The notes beneath the pieces were generated by a model. It was not told where the DNA came from. It saw only the letters and a list, made by a program, of their open reading frames with translations, and searched no databases. From the NCBI GenBank assembly GCA_030156945.1, contig JASGLT010000020.1, positions 1 to 33,977 on the forward strand: a stretch of 33,977 nucleotides of DNA, written 5' to 3'. Positions within the stretch are counted from its first letter, which is position 1; each line of letters begins with the position of its first letter. The stretch is from Thermococcaceae archaeon (GTDB lineage Archaea > Methanobacteriota_B > Thermococci > Thermococcales > Thermococcaceae). Below are positions 15,867 through 22,644 of this stretch, in pieces. Made by a program: the position numbers and the translations under genes.

Positions 15867-15969
15867 TAAGATAAGGGCGTTGGTTAAGGTAAGGCCCCAG
15901 CAGACCACCCTTATGGTCTGCAAGAGCATGGGAGATATATGGTGTGAATACGTCGTTGAGATACTTTGA
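15853..15969 (+). CDS. RiPP precursor peptide, copy 3 (no ATG at the expected start)
   Basis: The conserved body (RALVKVRPQQTTLMVC, then IWC after K-S-M-G-D) aligns with copy 2, with C-x7-C and tail EYVVEIL. A perfect GGAGGTGAT lies at 15859-15867, but the codon where copies 1-2 have ATG is ATA (15871-15873). Legal alternatives are TTG 15853, which overlaps the end of copy 2 and would read the ribosome binding site as Gly-Gly-Asp (38 residues, used here), or TTG 15880, which gives a version shortened by three residues. The conserved body shows selection for the protein sequence, so the gene is probably still translated. Confidence 0.65.
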   Translation: MNGGDKIRALVKVRPQQTTLMVCKSMGDIWCEYVVEIL

Positions 15970-16091
15970 ACAACCAAAAAGGAGGTGATACAAGGAGGGC
16001 ACTCGTTAGGATAAGACCTAAGACCGCCTACCTGATGGGATGCAAGAGAATGGCCGACTACTACTGTGAGACCGTCGTCGAGCTTATCTGA
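15966..16091 (+). CDS. RiPP precursor peptide, copy 4 (AGG at the expected start)
   Basis: The body RALVRIRPKTAYLMGC, then DYYC and tail ETVVELI matches copies 2-3 (C-x7-C). GGAGGTGAT is perfect at 15981-15989, yet the codon aligned with ATG is AGG (15993-15995), which cannot start translation. TTG 15966 in the same frame overlaps the stop of copy 3 as TTGA, a usual translational-coupling arrangement, and gives 41 residues that include a Gly-Gly-Asp encoded by the apparent ribosome binding site; that start is used here. ATG 16035 would start inside the body and lose the recognition part. The last copy before the operon ends. Confidence 0.62.
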   Translation: MNNQKGGDTRRALVRIRPKTAYLMGCKRMADYYCETVVELI

Positions 16092-16129
16092 AGACAGAAA
16101 CCCACCAGAACACCCCAAAGGCCTCCAAA

Positions 16130-16150
16130 CCTTTCCTTTTTCTGTTTCTT
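16130..16150 (+). terminator. T-rich tract after the precursor peptides
   Basis: The plus strand has several T-runs (CCTTTCCTTTTTCTGTTTCTT) about 40 nt after the last precursor stop and before the MFS promoter. This is a likely oligo-T terminator separating the peptide operon from the transporter transcript. Confidence 0.45.
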
Positions 16151-16166
16151 CCAGATGTAAAAAACG

Positions 16167-16186
16167 AAAAGTTTTTTACTTTAAAA
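16167..16186 (+). promoter_or_regulatory. Promoter of the MFS gene, similar to the maturase promoter
   Basis: AAAAGTTTTTTACTTTAAAA resembles AAAAGTTTTAAAACTTTAAA at 14095-14114 ahead of the maturase, differing mainly at the centre. It lies 41-60 nt before the ATG. The match supports common regulation of maturase and transporter, although AT-rich TATA regions limit its weight. Confidence 0.5.
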
Positions 16187-16226
16187 CCCCACAAAAACCG
16201 TCTAAAACCACAAAGGAGGGCCTAAA

Positions 16227-17441
16227 ATGGACTTGATAAAAAAATACAAGTTGTTCTTTGCCCTGATGAACACGGGCTTTGTTGGGAACCTCCTTGTTAT
16301 TTATTACCTCTCCAAAGGCCTCACATACGCCCAAATAGGCACGGCAATGGCAATAGCAACAATAGGAAACTTCCTCTTTGAAGTCCCCACCGGAGTCGTT
16401 GGCGACAAAATAAGCCGGAAAACCAGCGTCCTGATCGGAATAACCCTTCACGCCCTCGGAACCCTCGTCCTAATCTTCCTAAAGAACTTCCCCATGCTAA
16501 TCCTGTACTCCATAATAACACCCCTCGGAGTCGCATTCATCAGCGGAAGCCTCCAGGCATGGTTGTTTGACAATTTGAAGCACCTGAGAAGGGAAAAAGA
16601 ATACAGGGGACTGATGAAAAGCATAAAAACCATAACAATCCCTCTCACAGCCCTAACCGTGGCAATCGGCGGAATCCTCACTCAGCTCTACGGATTCACC
16701 CTCCCCCTGGCCCTAACACTCCTCCTCGAAGTGGGGACACTCATAGTGGGCTACAAAATCCCGGAGTATGAGTTCAAGAAGCCGGAACGCTCCTACATAA
16801 GCCACACCCTCCAGAGCTTCAAGGAGATAAAGAGGCCCGAACTCCTCTGGCTGATAATCCTCTCAATAACCGTTGTCATGGCCACAAACCAGTTTAGGCA
16901 GTTCTTTGAGCCTTATCTGGGTGATATACTCGCTGAGAGCCTTAAAACAACCCTCATGGGCACCCTCGGCCTCCTCGGAATAATAGAGGCCCTCGTCAAG
17001 ATAACTCCAAGGCTCATCGGAATCCATCTCAGGGACTCATGGAGCGTTAAGGCCTACCCCCTCGCCCCCCTCATCGTTCCAGTCCTAACGGCACTCTCAG
17101 TCCTCTACCAGAACCCGATTTGGATTATCGCCCTCGGAATCGTGGTTACGGTGATCCACACGGCCTTTGGATTTAACCTCGGAATTGAACTCCAGCACAG
17201 GATACCAACGGAGAAGAGGGCGACAATATTGTCAATTTACTCAATGGTGTCGGCGTTGGCCATGAGTGTCTTCTACTTCATCTACGGTTTCGTCGTGGAC
17301 TGGGTGGGTTTGGCCGAAGCGAGGCTTATCTTCGCCGTAATACTCCTCGGTGCTGGAGTGCTCTTGAAGGCTGGAGAGGCCTTAGGGCCCCTCAAGGAAG
17401 TCTTGAAGCTCAAGCACATGGAGACAGAACCTTTGAAATGA
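16227..17441 (+). CDS. MFS transporter linked to the RiPP locus
   Basis: A 404-residue membrane protein with about 12 hydrophobic helices and the MFS motif A between helices 2 and 3 (GVVGDKISRKTSVLIG). The helix-rich halves are joined by a charged central loop (YEFKKPERSYISHTLQSFKEIKRPE). It begins MDLIKKYKLFF with GGAGGG 10 nt upstream of ATG 16227. It follows the last precursor by 135 nt on the same strand and has a promoter like the maturase's, so it probably exports the modified peptide or gives self-protection. MFS exporters of drugs or sugars look the same by eye, so the substrate is inferred from context only. Confidence 0.82.
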   Translation: MDLIKKYKLFFALMNTGFVGNLLVIYYLSKGLTYAQIGTAMAIATIGNFLFEVPTGVVGDKISRKTSVLIGITLHALGTLVLIFLKNFPMLILYSIITPLGVAFISGSLQAWLFDNLKHLRREKEYRGLMKSIKTITIPLTALTVAIGGILTQLYGFTLPLALTLLLEVGTLIVGYKIPEYEFKKPERSYISHTLQSFKEIKRPELLWLIILSITVVMATNQFRQFFEPYLGDILAESLKTTLMGTLGLLGIIEALVKITPRLIGIHLRDSWSVKAYPLAPLIVPVLTALSVLYQNPIWIIALGIVVTVIHTAFGFNLGIELQHRIPTEKRATILSIYSMVSALAMSVFYFIYGFVVDWVGLAEARLIFAVILLGAGVLLKAGEALGPLKEVLKLKHMETEPLK

Positions 17442-17453
17442 TTTCCAACCCCA

Positions 17454-17465
17454 TTTTTGATTTTT
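17454..17465 (+). terminator. Oligo-T tract after the MFS gene
   Basis: Two T5 runs in ATTTTTGATTTTTAG begin about 13 nt after the MFS stop codon, consistent with archaeal oligo-T termination. Confidence 0.45.
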
Positions 17466-17577
17466 AGTAGTTTAATTTCCCCGGTTTATCTTCATGCTTC
17501 GGGTGATTTTAGAAATGTTTTGCTGCATTTCAACCGATTATAACCCTTCAACCCAAGACCCGCTGGGGATGGAGGTA

Positions 17578-17590
17578 GGCTTTTAACCAC
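17578..17590 (+). promoter_or_regulatory. TATA box of a leaderless gene (DHPS-like)
   Basis: GGCTTTTAACCAC lies with its core CTTTTAAC (17580-17587) 21-28 nt before ATG 17608. There is no ribosome binding site next to the ATG, so transcription probably begins at or near the start codon. Confidence 0.5.
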
Positions 17591-17607
17591 AGCCTCCAAC
17601 TTTCTCC

Positions 17608-19146
17608 ATGCCCAAGAGAATTCTCCTCGTAACCGGCAAGCTGGCAGAGCCGCTCGTTCGGAAGTACAGGAAGGGGTGTGATGTTTTCGTAGCCCCTGTG
17701 AGCGTCGCCGCCTTTCTAACTCCCGAGCTGATTGTAAGATACCTGAAAAAAGCCGGGATAAAAAGCGAAGACTACGACCTTATCCTCATTCCAGGCCTCG
17801 TTAGGGGCTCTGCCCAGCCCATCGAAGACGAGCTTGGGATTCCAGCTTACAAAGGGCCGAGGAACGCTATGGATCTTCCGCAGGTTATAAAGGCCCTTGA
17901 GGAGGGCTTCAGGCTCAGCAAGGAAGTTCCTGCAGATGACCTCTTTTCCTTCGATGCGCTTAAGAGAGTTGAGGACATCAGAAACAGGACGAAGAACAAG
18001 AACTATATTGAAGAGGCCCTGAAAAAGCCCTGGAACGTCCTCATCGGCAACCTTCCAGCGGGAAGGGACTTCCCTGCGAGGATTCTCGCTGAGGTGGTCG
18101 ATGCTCCCAAGCTCGGCGTTGAGAAAACCGTCGAAAAGGCCCTCTATTACCTCCGCGAAGGTGCCGACATAATTGACATCGGCATGGTTGCAGGGGAGAG
18201 GAACCTTGAGTTTGTAGACGCGATACCCGAAATCCGAGAAAAGCTAAAAGAGGCTGGTTTTGAAGCTCCCATCAGCTTTGACTCTCTAAACACTCCAGAA
18301 ATCGAGAGGGCGCTTGACTACGCCGACCTCTTTTTGAGCGTCGATGAGAGCAACCTTGATGACCTTGTGGCCGAAAAGCCCGTAGTTTTAATCCCTACTA
18401 ACCAGAAGAGCGGTTACTTCCCCACTAAGCCGACTGAAAGGGTCGAGTTTCTTGAAAAACTCAAGGAGAAAGCCCTAGACCTTGGCTACAAAACTATCAT
18501 TCCCGATCTTATTCTCGAACACGTTCCCCACCTAGCGCGCTCGGTTACAGCCTTCCAGCTCTACTGCGAGAGGAACCCGGATGACGTCCTCCTGGCTGGC
18601 GTTGGAAACGTGGTCGAGCTCTACGACGCCGACAGCGTTGGAATGAACGCCCTTCTTGCAGGTATTGCAAAGGAGCTTTCGATAAACCTCCTGCTGACGA
18701 CCGAAGTAAGCGCAAAGGCGAAGGGCTCGGTTAGGGAGCTGAAACGTGCGGTAGATATAAACCTCTTCGATCTGCCAAAAGACCTCGGCTTCGGCCTGCT
18801 AATCCTTAAAGAAAAGACGGAATCGGAATGGCGCTTCGAACCGGCCAATGAGGTAATTGAGGCCAGAGAAAAGACCGTTGAGCTTGAGCCGGTTTACTTC
18901 CGCATCTGGCTGGAAGGCGGGAGGATATGGGTGAACGCTCACAGGGGCACTGAAGCGGTTCTCACGATAGTCGGCGATGAGCCGAACGCGATAATCGACA
19001 CGGTTCTTGAGCATTTTGAGATAAGCCCCAGGCACGCCTTCTACATCGGCAGGGAGCTTGAGAGGGCCTATACCGCGCTAAAGCTGAGGAGAAGCTACGT
19101 CCAGGAGGTTGAGCTCTTTGGGGAGTTCTACCGGGGCGGGGAATAG
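17608..19146 (+). CDS. Archaeal dihydropteroate synthase-like protein
   Basis: A 512-residue protein of the archaeal DHPS-related family (the MJ0107 type), thought to act in the pterin cofactor pathway of archaea, joining a pterin to an aminobenzoate-type acceptor. Residues 1-140 are the family's extra N-terminal domain (KRILLVTGKLAEPLVRKY; LILIPGLVRGSAQPIEDELG). The TIM-barrel pterin-binding part follows: IGNLPAGRDFPARILAEV, ADIIDIGMVAGE (where bacterial DHPS has the D-I-G-G-E type loop), ISFDSLNTPEI, PVVLIPTNQKSGYFPT, and VGMNALLAGIAKEL. A C-terminal domain from about 400 is specific to the archaeal form. Leaderless start at ATG 17608. It converges on and overlaps the ATPase gene by 19 bp. 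The reaction is inferred from family. Confidence 0.85.
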   Translation: MPKRILLVTGKLAEPLVRKYRKGCDVFVAPVSVAAFLTPELIVRYLKKAGIKSEDYDLILIPGLVRGSAQPIEDELGIPAYKGPRNAMDLPQVIKALEEGFRLSKEVPADDLFSFDALKRVEDIRNRTKNKNYIEEALKKPWNVLIGNLPAGRDFPARILAEVVDAPKLGVEKTVEKALYYLREGADIIDIGMVAGERNLEFVDAIPEIREKLKEAGFEAPISFDSLNTPEIERALDYADLFLSVDESNLDDLVAEKPVVLIPTNQKSGYFPTKPTERVEFLEKLKEKALDLGYKTIIPDLILEHVPHLARSVTAFQLYCERNPDDVLLAGVGNVVELYDADSVGMNALLAGIAKELSINLLLTTEVSAKAKGSVRELKRAVDINLFDLPKDLGFGLLILKEKTESEWRFEPANEVIEAREKTVELEPVYFRIWLEGGRIWVNAHRGTEAVLTIVGDEPNAIIDTVLEHFEISPRHAFYIGRELERAYTALKLRRSYVQEVELFGEFYRGGE

Positions 19147-20510
19147 GTTTTTACCTCCTCGAAGTCTCTCAAATCCCAGGCCAAAAAGCCTTCTTGTCTT
19201 AGGTTTTCTTTCCCTTCAAGCCTTTTGGCAATCAACCCGTATCCTTTACTCCATTTCTCAAGTCCGACCAGCTCTGCCTTCCTCTCAAGGTCTCTCAGAA
19301 TTCCCCGCGCCTCCCTCTCTCCCAATTCCTTCCACTTGACCTCGACGAACATCGCCTTCTTCTCGCGCTCATTCAGGGCAACGAGGTCGATCTCCTCGCC
19401 CTTACGCCACCACCTTCCAATCTTGGTGAACTTAAACGGAAGCTCTCCAGTCATGTTTAGCCTCAGAAAGAACTCCCTGGCAACCCCTTCGAAAACCTTC
19501 CCGAGGTAGCGGTTGTACTCCTCCCTAAACTCCTCCCAGAAGTCGAGGCTTTCAAGTTCAATCTCTTCCCTGTGCCTCTCAACAAAGCGGAAGTAGAAGG
19601 CCATGTAGTTGTCCGCTATAGCGTAGCGCGTGTTCTTGGTCTTTGGGGGAGCAGTGACGGGAACTTCCCGCCTGAGGAAGCCGAGCCTCTCGAGCACTTC
19701 AACGTACTTGAAGAGGTTGGAGCGCGGGATTCCTGTGAAGTTGCTTATCTCATTGAAACGCCTCCTCCCCTCGGCAACTGCTTTCAGAATCAGCTTGTAA
19801 ACTTTTGGCTCCCTCAGCTCGCTCGAGAGGAGGAAGTCCCCCTCCGCGTAGAGGAAGCCCTGCTTGGTGAAGGCGACCTCCTTGACATCCTCAAAGCTAT
19901 TGAAGAGGATGAGATAGGCGGGAATTCCACCCGTTACCCCGTATATCCTTATCGCCTCCTCTACGTCAACACCCAATAACCTCCACGAGCTGAAGAAGTC
20001 CAGCGGCTGAAGTCTTATTTGACCATCCCTTCTTCCGTAGAGGGGGCTCTTCTGGCTCAAAACGTGCTCCTCCATCATGCCGACGCTAGAACCTACGAGG
20101 ATGAGGTGTATTTTTGAGCCCCTAACGATTTCGTCCACTATGTACTGGAACTCGCTCAGAACCTTTTTGTCGGACTGGATGAGGTAGGGGAACTCGTCAA
20201 TGACCACGATGAGCTTCCCCTTCTCGCTTAAGTACCTGAAAACATCGGTGAAGCTTGAGAATGAAGAGGGTGTAAGGTAGGGACTCGGATAGGCCTCAAG
20301 AGCCACCCTTGAGAACTCGAGCAGGTTGTCGCGGTAGGTGCTGTTCCTGGCGAGGTAGTAGATGGAGGGCTTCTCTCTGATGAACTCCTTAACTAAGCGG
20401 GTCTTTCCTACCCTCCTCCTGCCGTAGATTGGAAGGAAGGAGTTCTCCTTTTGCCAGAGGGACTCCATGAAGATGAGCTCTTTCTCTCTGCCAATGAAAG
20501 TTATTGCCAT
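19128..20510 (-). CDS. Archaeal ATPase with C-terminal DUF234 (nuclease-like) domain
   Basis: A 460-residue member of the archaeal AAA/STAND-like ATPases with DUF234. Walker A is GRRRVGKT (about residues 30-37), Walker B LIVVIDEFPYL, and a sensor-like ILVGSSVGMMEE follows. A winged helix (RRFNEISNFTGIPRSNLFKYVEVLERLGFLRRE) lies in the middle. The C-terminal DUF234 part has a PD-(D/E)xK-like pattern: E373-I-D375, then F-V-E390-V-K392. These genes are numerous in Thermococcales and their role is unclear; DNA binding plus nuclease-like residues hint at mobile-element or defence ancestry. ATG 20510 lacks a ribosome binding site and has a TATA-like AGGCTTAAATAG upstream, so it is probably leaderless. 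Confidence 0.8.
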   Translation of the reverse strand: MAITFIGREKELIFMESLWQKENSFLPIYGRRRVGKTRLVKEFIREKPSIYYLARNSTYRDNLLEFSRVALEAYPSPYLTPSSFSSFTDVFRYLSEKGKLIVVIDEFPYLIQSDKKVLSEFQYIVDEIVRGSKIHLILVGSSVGMMEEHVLSQKSPLYGRRDGQIRLQPLDFFSSWRLLGVDVEEAIRIYGVTGGIPAYLILFNSFEDVKEVAFTKQGFLYAEGDFLLSSELREPKVYKLILKAVAEGRRRFNEISNFTGIPRSNLFKYVEVLERLGFLRREVPVTAPPKTKNTRYAIADNYMAFYFRFVERHREEIELESLDFWEEFREEYNRYLGKVFEGVAREFFLRLNMTGELPFKFTKIGRWWRKGEEIDLVALNEREKKAMFVEVKWKELGEREARGILRDLERKAELVGLEKWSKGYGLIAKRLEGKENLRQEGFLAWDLRDFEEVKTYSPPR

Positions 20511-20586
20511 GGTATTATACTTGCCCTATAACTATTTAAGCCTTTCCCCGCGAAAGGCGTTTAACCTCCTACCACTACTCAATCCG
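20511..20586. promoter_or_regulatory. Compact divergent promoter for two leaderless genes
   Basis: A 76-bp spacer. Plus strand: GCGTTTAA at 20557-20564, 23-30 nt before ATG 20587. Minus strand: CTTAAATAG at about 20532-20540, 22-30 nt before ATG 20510. Neither start has a ribosome binding site, which fits leaderless transcription in both directions. Confidence 0.5.
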
Positions 20587-21474
20587 ATGCCTATGCTGGA
20601 AGGAGTGTTCGTCCCACACATAACGTCCTTTGACGAGGATGAAAACATCAATGAGTCTGTTCTTAGGGAGCTCGTCCACCACTTCATCAACGCCGGACTA
20701 AACGGCCTCGTCTCCCTCGGGAGCAACGGAGAGTTTCCTTATCTGAGCTTCGAGGAAAAGCTGAGGGTCGTTGAGATAGTCCTCGATGAGGCCCCATCGA
20801 AAGTTCCTGTAATCGCTGGAGCGACCGAGAACTCGACGAGAGAAACTTTGAAGCTCGGAAAGGCACTCCTCGACCTCGACGCCGACGCCCTTCTCATAGG
20901 CCCGCCCTACTACTTTAAGCCTTCTCCAGAGGAGCTTTTCGCCCACTACTCAACGCTCGCTGAGAAACTCGACGGAAAAATTCTCATCTACAACGTTCCC
21001 AAGTTCACGGACCTGAACATCCCTATAGATATCATCGAGCGCCTTGCGGAGGAGCACTCAAATATCGTCGGCATAAAGGACTCCGGCGCGAACATGGGGA
21101 GAATAGGCGAGCTGGCAAGGAGGCTCGGCGACAGGTTCATCATTCTGGCTGGGACTGCCGACATCATGTATCCCTCCTGGGTTCTCGGTGCCCACGGAGC
21201 GGTTGTAGCCGTTGCAAACGTCGCACCGGAGCTCTGCGCCGAACTCTGGAAGGCTTTCAAAGAAGGAGACCACCGGAAGGCGAGGGAACTCCAGCTGAAA
21301 GTGAACCTCCTGAACGAGGTCGTGGTTAAGAAATACAACCAGATAAGCGCTATAAAGGCCGCGATGGAGATGAGAGGGCTGGAAGTTGGAAGGCCGAGAC
21401 GTCCATCGCTCCCGCTCGATGAAAAAGCGCTGGAAGACATAGAGAGCACATTGAAAGAGGTTGGCCTTCTCTAA
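20587..21474 (+). CDS. DHDPS/N-acetylneuraminate lyase family aldolase
   Basis: A 295-residue TIM-barrel class I aldolase of the DapA family. Visible: the pyruvate-binding loop SLGSNGEFPYLS (family GTTGE-type), the catalytic Tyr in ILIYNVPKF, and the Schiff-base Lys in NIVGIKDSGANMG. The C-terminal helix bundle carries AAMEMRGLEVGRPRRPSLPL. ATG 20587 is chosen over the longer open frame upstream because TATA spacing fits a leaderless transcript and family N-termini begin at LEGVFVPHITSFD; ATG 20593 is also possible. Thermococcales are thought to make lysine by the alpha-aminoadipate/LysW route, so classical DHDPS activity is doubtful. A 2-keto-3-deoxy acid or hydroxy-acid aldolase role is more likely, with the substrate undetermined. 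Confidence 0.86.
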   Translation: MPMLEGVFVPHITSFDEDENINESVLRELVHHFINAGLNGLVSLGSNGEFPYLSFEEKLRVVEIVLDEAPSKVPVIAGATENSTRETLKLGKALLDLDADALLIGPPYYFKPSPEELFAHYSTLAEKLDGKILIYNVPKFTDLNIPIDIIERLAEEHSNIVGIKDSGANMGRIGELARRLGDRFIILAGTADIMYPSWVLGAHGAVVAVANVAPELCAELWKAFKEGDHRKARELQLKVNLLNEVVVKKYNQISAIKAAMEMRGLEVGRPRRPSLPLDEKALEDIESTLKEVGLL

Positions 21475-21483
21475 GATTTCCTT

Positions 21484-21786
21484 TTACTCTTCTTCCTCGA
21501 GGTAGGGTATCCTTGGCTTCCTGAACTGCTCGTCCAGCTCGGCCCTCTTCGCCTTTATCCTCTCGTAGAGCTCCTTCACCCTCGGTTCGTCGTACTTCTC
21601 TTTCAAAACAGTAAGGAGGCCCTCGGCAAAGCCCAGGATGGATACCTTGATAAAGTCCTCACCGCGCTTGCTCTCCAGCCCCTCGTTCATCCTCACGAAG
21701 GAGTCAAGCCTTTTCAGGAGTCCCTCCTCACCGAGTTCCTTCAAAAGCGCCTTAAGCTCCTCAACCTCTGGAATCTCAACGCTCAT
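21484..21786 (-). CDS. Small conserved helical protein (DUF3216-like), unknown function
   Basis: A 100-residue acidic, wholly helical protein without cysteines or a signal peptide. It begins MSVEIPEVEELKALLKELG and ends with an acidic PRIPYLEEEE. The pattern resembles, from memory, the Thermococcaceae-restricted DUF3216 family; no function is known. ATG 21786 lies 12 nt after the TatD stop, with only a weak purine-rich stretch (AAGGGGGAA) as ribosome binding site, so the two genes are almost certainly cotranscribed. It ends 9 nt from the convergent DapA-like gene. Confidence 0.75.
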   Translation of the reverse strand: MSVEIPEVEELKALLKELGEEGLLKRLDSFVRMNEGLESKRGEDFIKVSILGFAEGLLTVLKEKYDEPRVKELYERIKAKRAELDEQFRKPRIPYLEEEE

Positions 21787-21798
21787 GGCGATTCCCCC

Positions 21799-22563
21799 TT
21801 ACTCATCTAACTTCAGCCCAAAGAACTCAACAGTGTTCTTCTCCGTTGTTTTCTCGACCTCTTCAAACTCCACTCCTTTTATCTCCGCTATTCTTCTCAC
21901 CGCGTACTCCACGTTCCACGGGTAGTTCTTCTCGCCCCTGTATGGGCTCATGTAGGGCGCGTCCGTCTCAACGACGATGCTCTCAAGGGGCACTACTTCA
22001 GCGGCCCTCTTCACTTCGGGAATGAAGTCTATCCCTGTATTTATCCCGATTATGTGACCGTTCTTGGCTATCTCCAGGGCAAGGTCCGCCGAACCGCTGT
22101 AGGAGTGGAAGTAGGCCTTAACTCCAGCCCTCTGAATCGCCTCAAAAACCTCCCTCTCAGCATTCCTCGCGTGCAGGACGATGGGTTTGTCGAGCTCGAC
22201 GGCAAGATTTAGGAAGTGATGGAATATCTCCCGCTGGTTCTTTCGCTCCTCATTGGTTTTGGCATAGTAGAAATCGAGGCCTATTTCACCAACGGCCACT
22301 ATCTCATCGGCGTGCTCACGTATGAACTCCTCGACCCTTTTAACTTTCTCCCAGTTGCCTCTCCTGGCTTCGTTGGGTGCGTAGCCGAGTGTTGAAAAGA
22401 CGAAGCCGAAGTGAGGTTTAAGTATTTCCCAGCTCTTCCAGACGTGAAACTTCCTGTATTCTGTTATTGAATCCACGACCGCCTTGAGGTGCTTTTTGCT
22501 CTCCTCAACTACCTCGCTTACCCTTCCCTTGAACATCTCGATGTGGCAGTGTGCGTCTATCAT
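21799..22563 (-). CDS. TatD family metal-dependent hydrolase
   Basis: A 254-residue TIM-barrel amidohydrolase-superfamily protein; bacterial TatD enzymes act as 3'-5' exonucleases or DNases in repair. Metal-site features in order: HCH in MIDAHCHIEMF, Glu in AVGEIGLDFYY, His in PIVLHARNAE, His in AYFHSYSG, and Asp in VVETDAPYMSPY. The ATG at 22563 has GGGGAAAGAA immediately upstream. Length agrees with the family. It is divergent from the rubrerythrin-like gene and heads a two-gene operon with the small helical protein. The true substrate (DNA, RNA or another phosphodiester) is not readable. Confidence 0.9.
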   Translation of the reverse strand: MIDAHCHIEMFKGRVSEVVEESKKHLKAVVDSITEYRKFHVWKSWEILKPHFGFVFSTLGYAPNEARRGNWEKVKRVEEFIREHADEIVAVGEIGLDFYYAKTNEERKNQREIFHHFLNLAVELDKPIVLHARNAEREVFEAIQRAGVKAYFHSYSGSADLALEIAKNGHIIGINTGIDFIPEVKRAAEVVPLESIVVETDAPYMSPYRGEKNYPWNVEYAVRRIAEIKGVEFEEVEKTTEKNTVEFFGLKLDE

Positions 22564-22644
22564 TTCTTTCCCCGTTCTGAGAATCGCCCCCCACAGAAAA
22601 GCTTTTCTATTGTTCAGAACATAAAAGTTCGATGGTGGACCAAA

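Noticed and set aside
15615-16118. Long open frame on the minus strand (167 residues) across the precursor-peptide region
   Set aside because: It is antisense to the four tandem precursors and its internal repeats simply mirror theirs; it has no ribosome binding site, and the plus-strand peptides have ribosome binding sites and conserved cysteines.
20467-20586. Extended N-terminus (40 extra residues) of the DapA-like aldolase
   Set aside because: It would overlap the divergent ATPase gene, lies across the promoter, and family proteins start at the later ATG.
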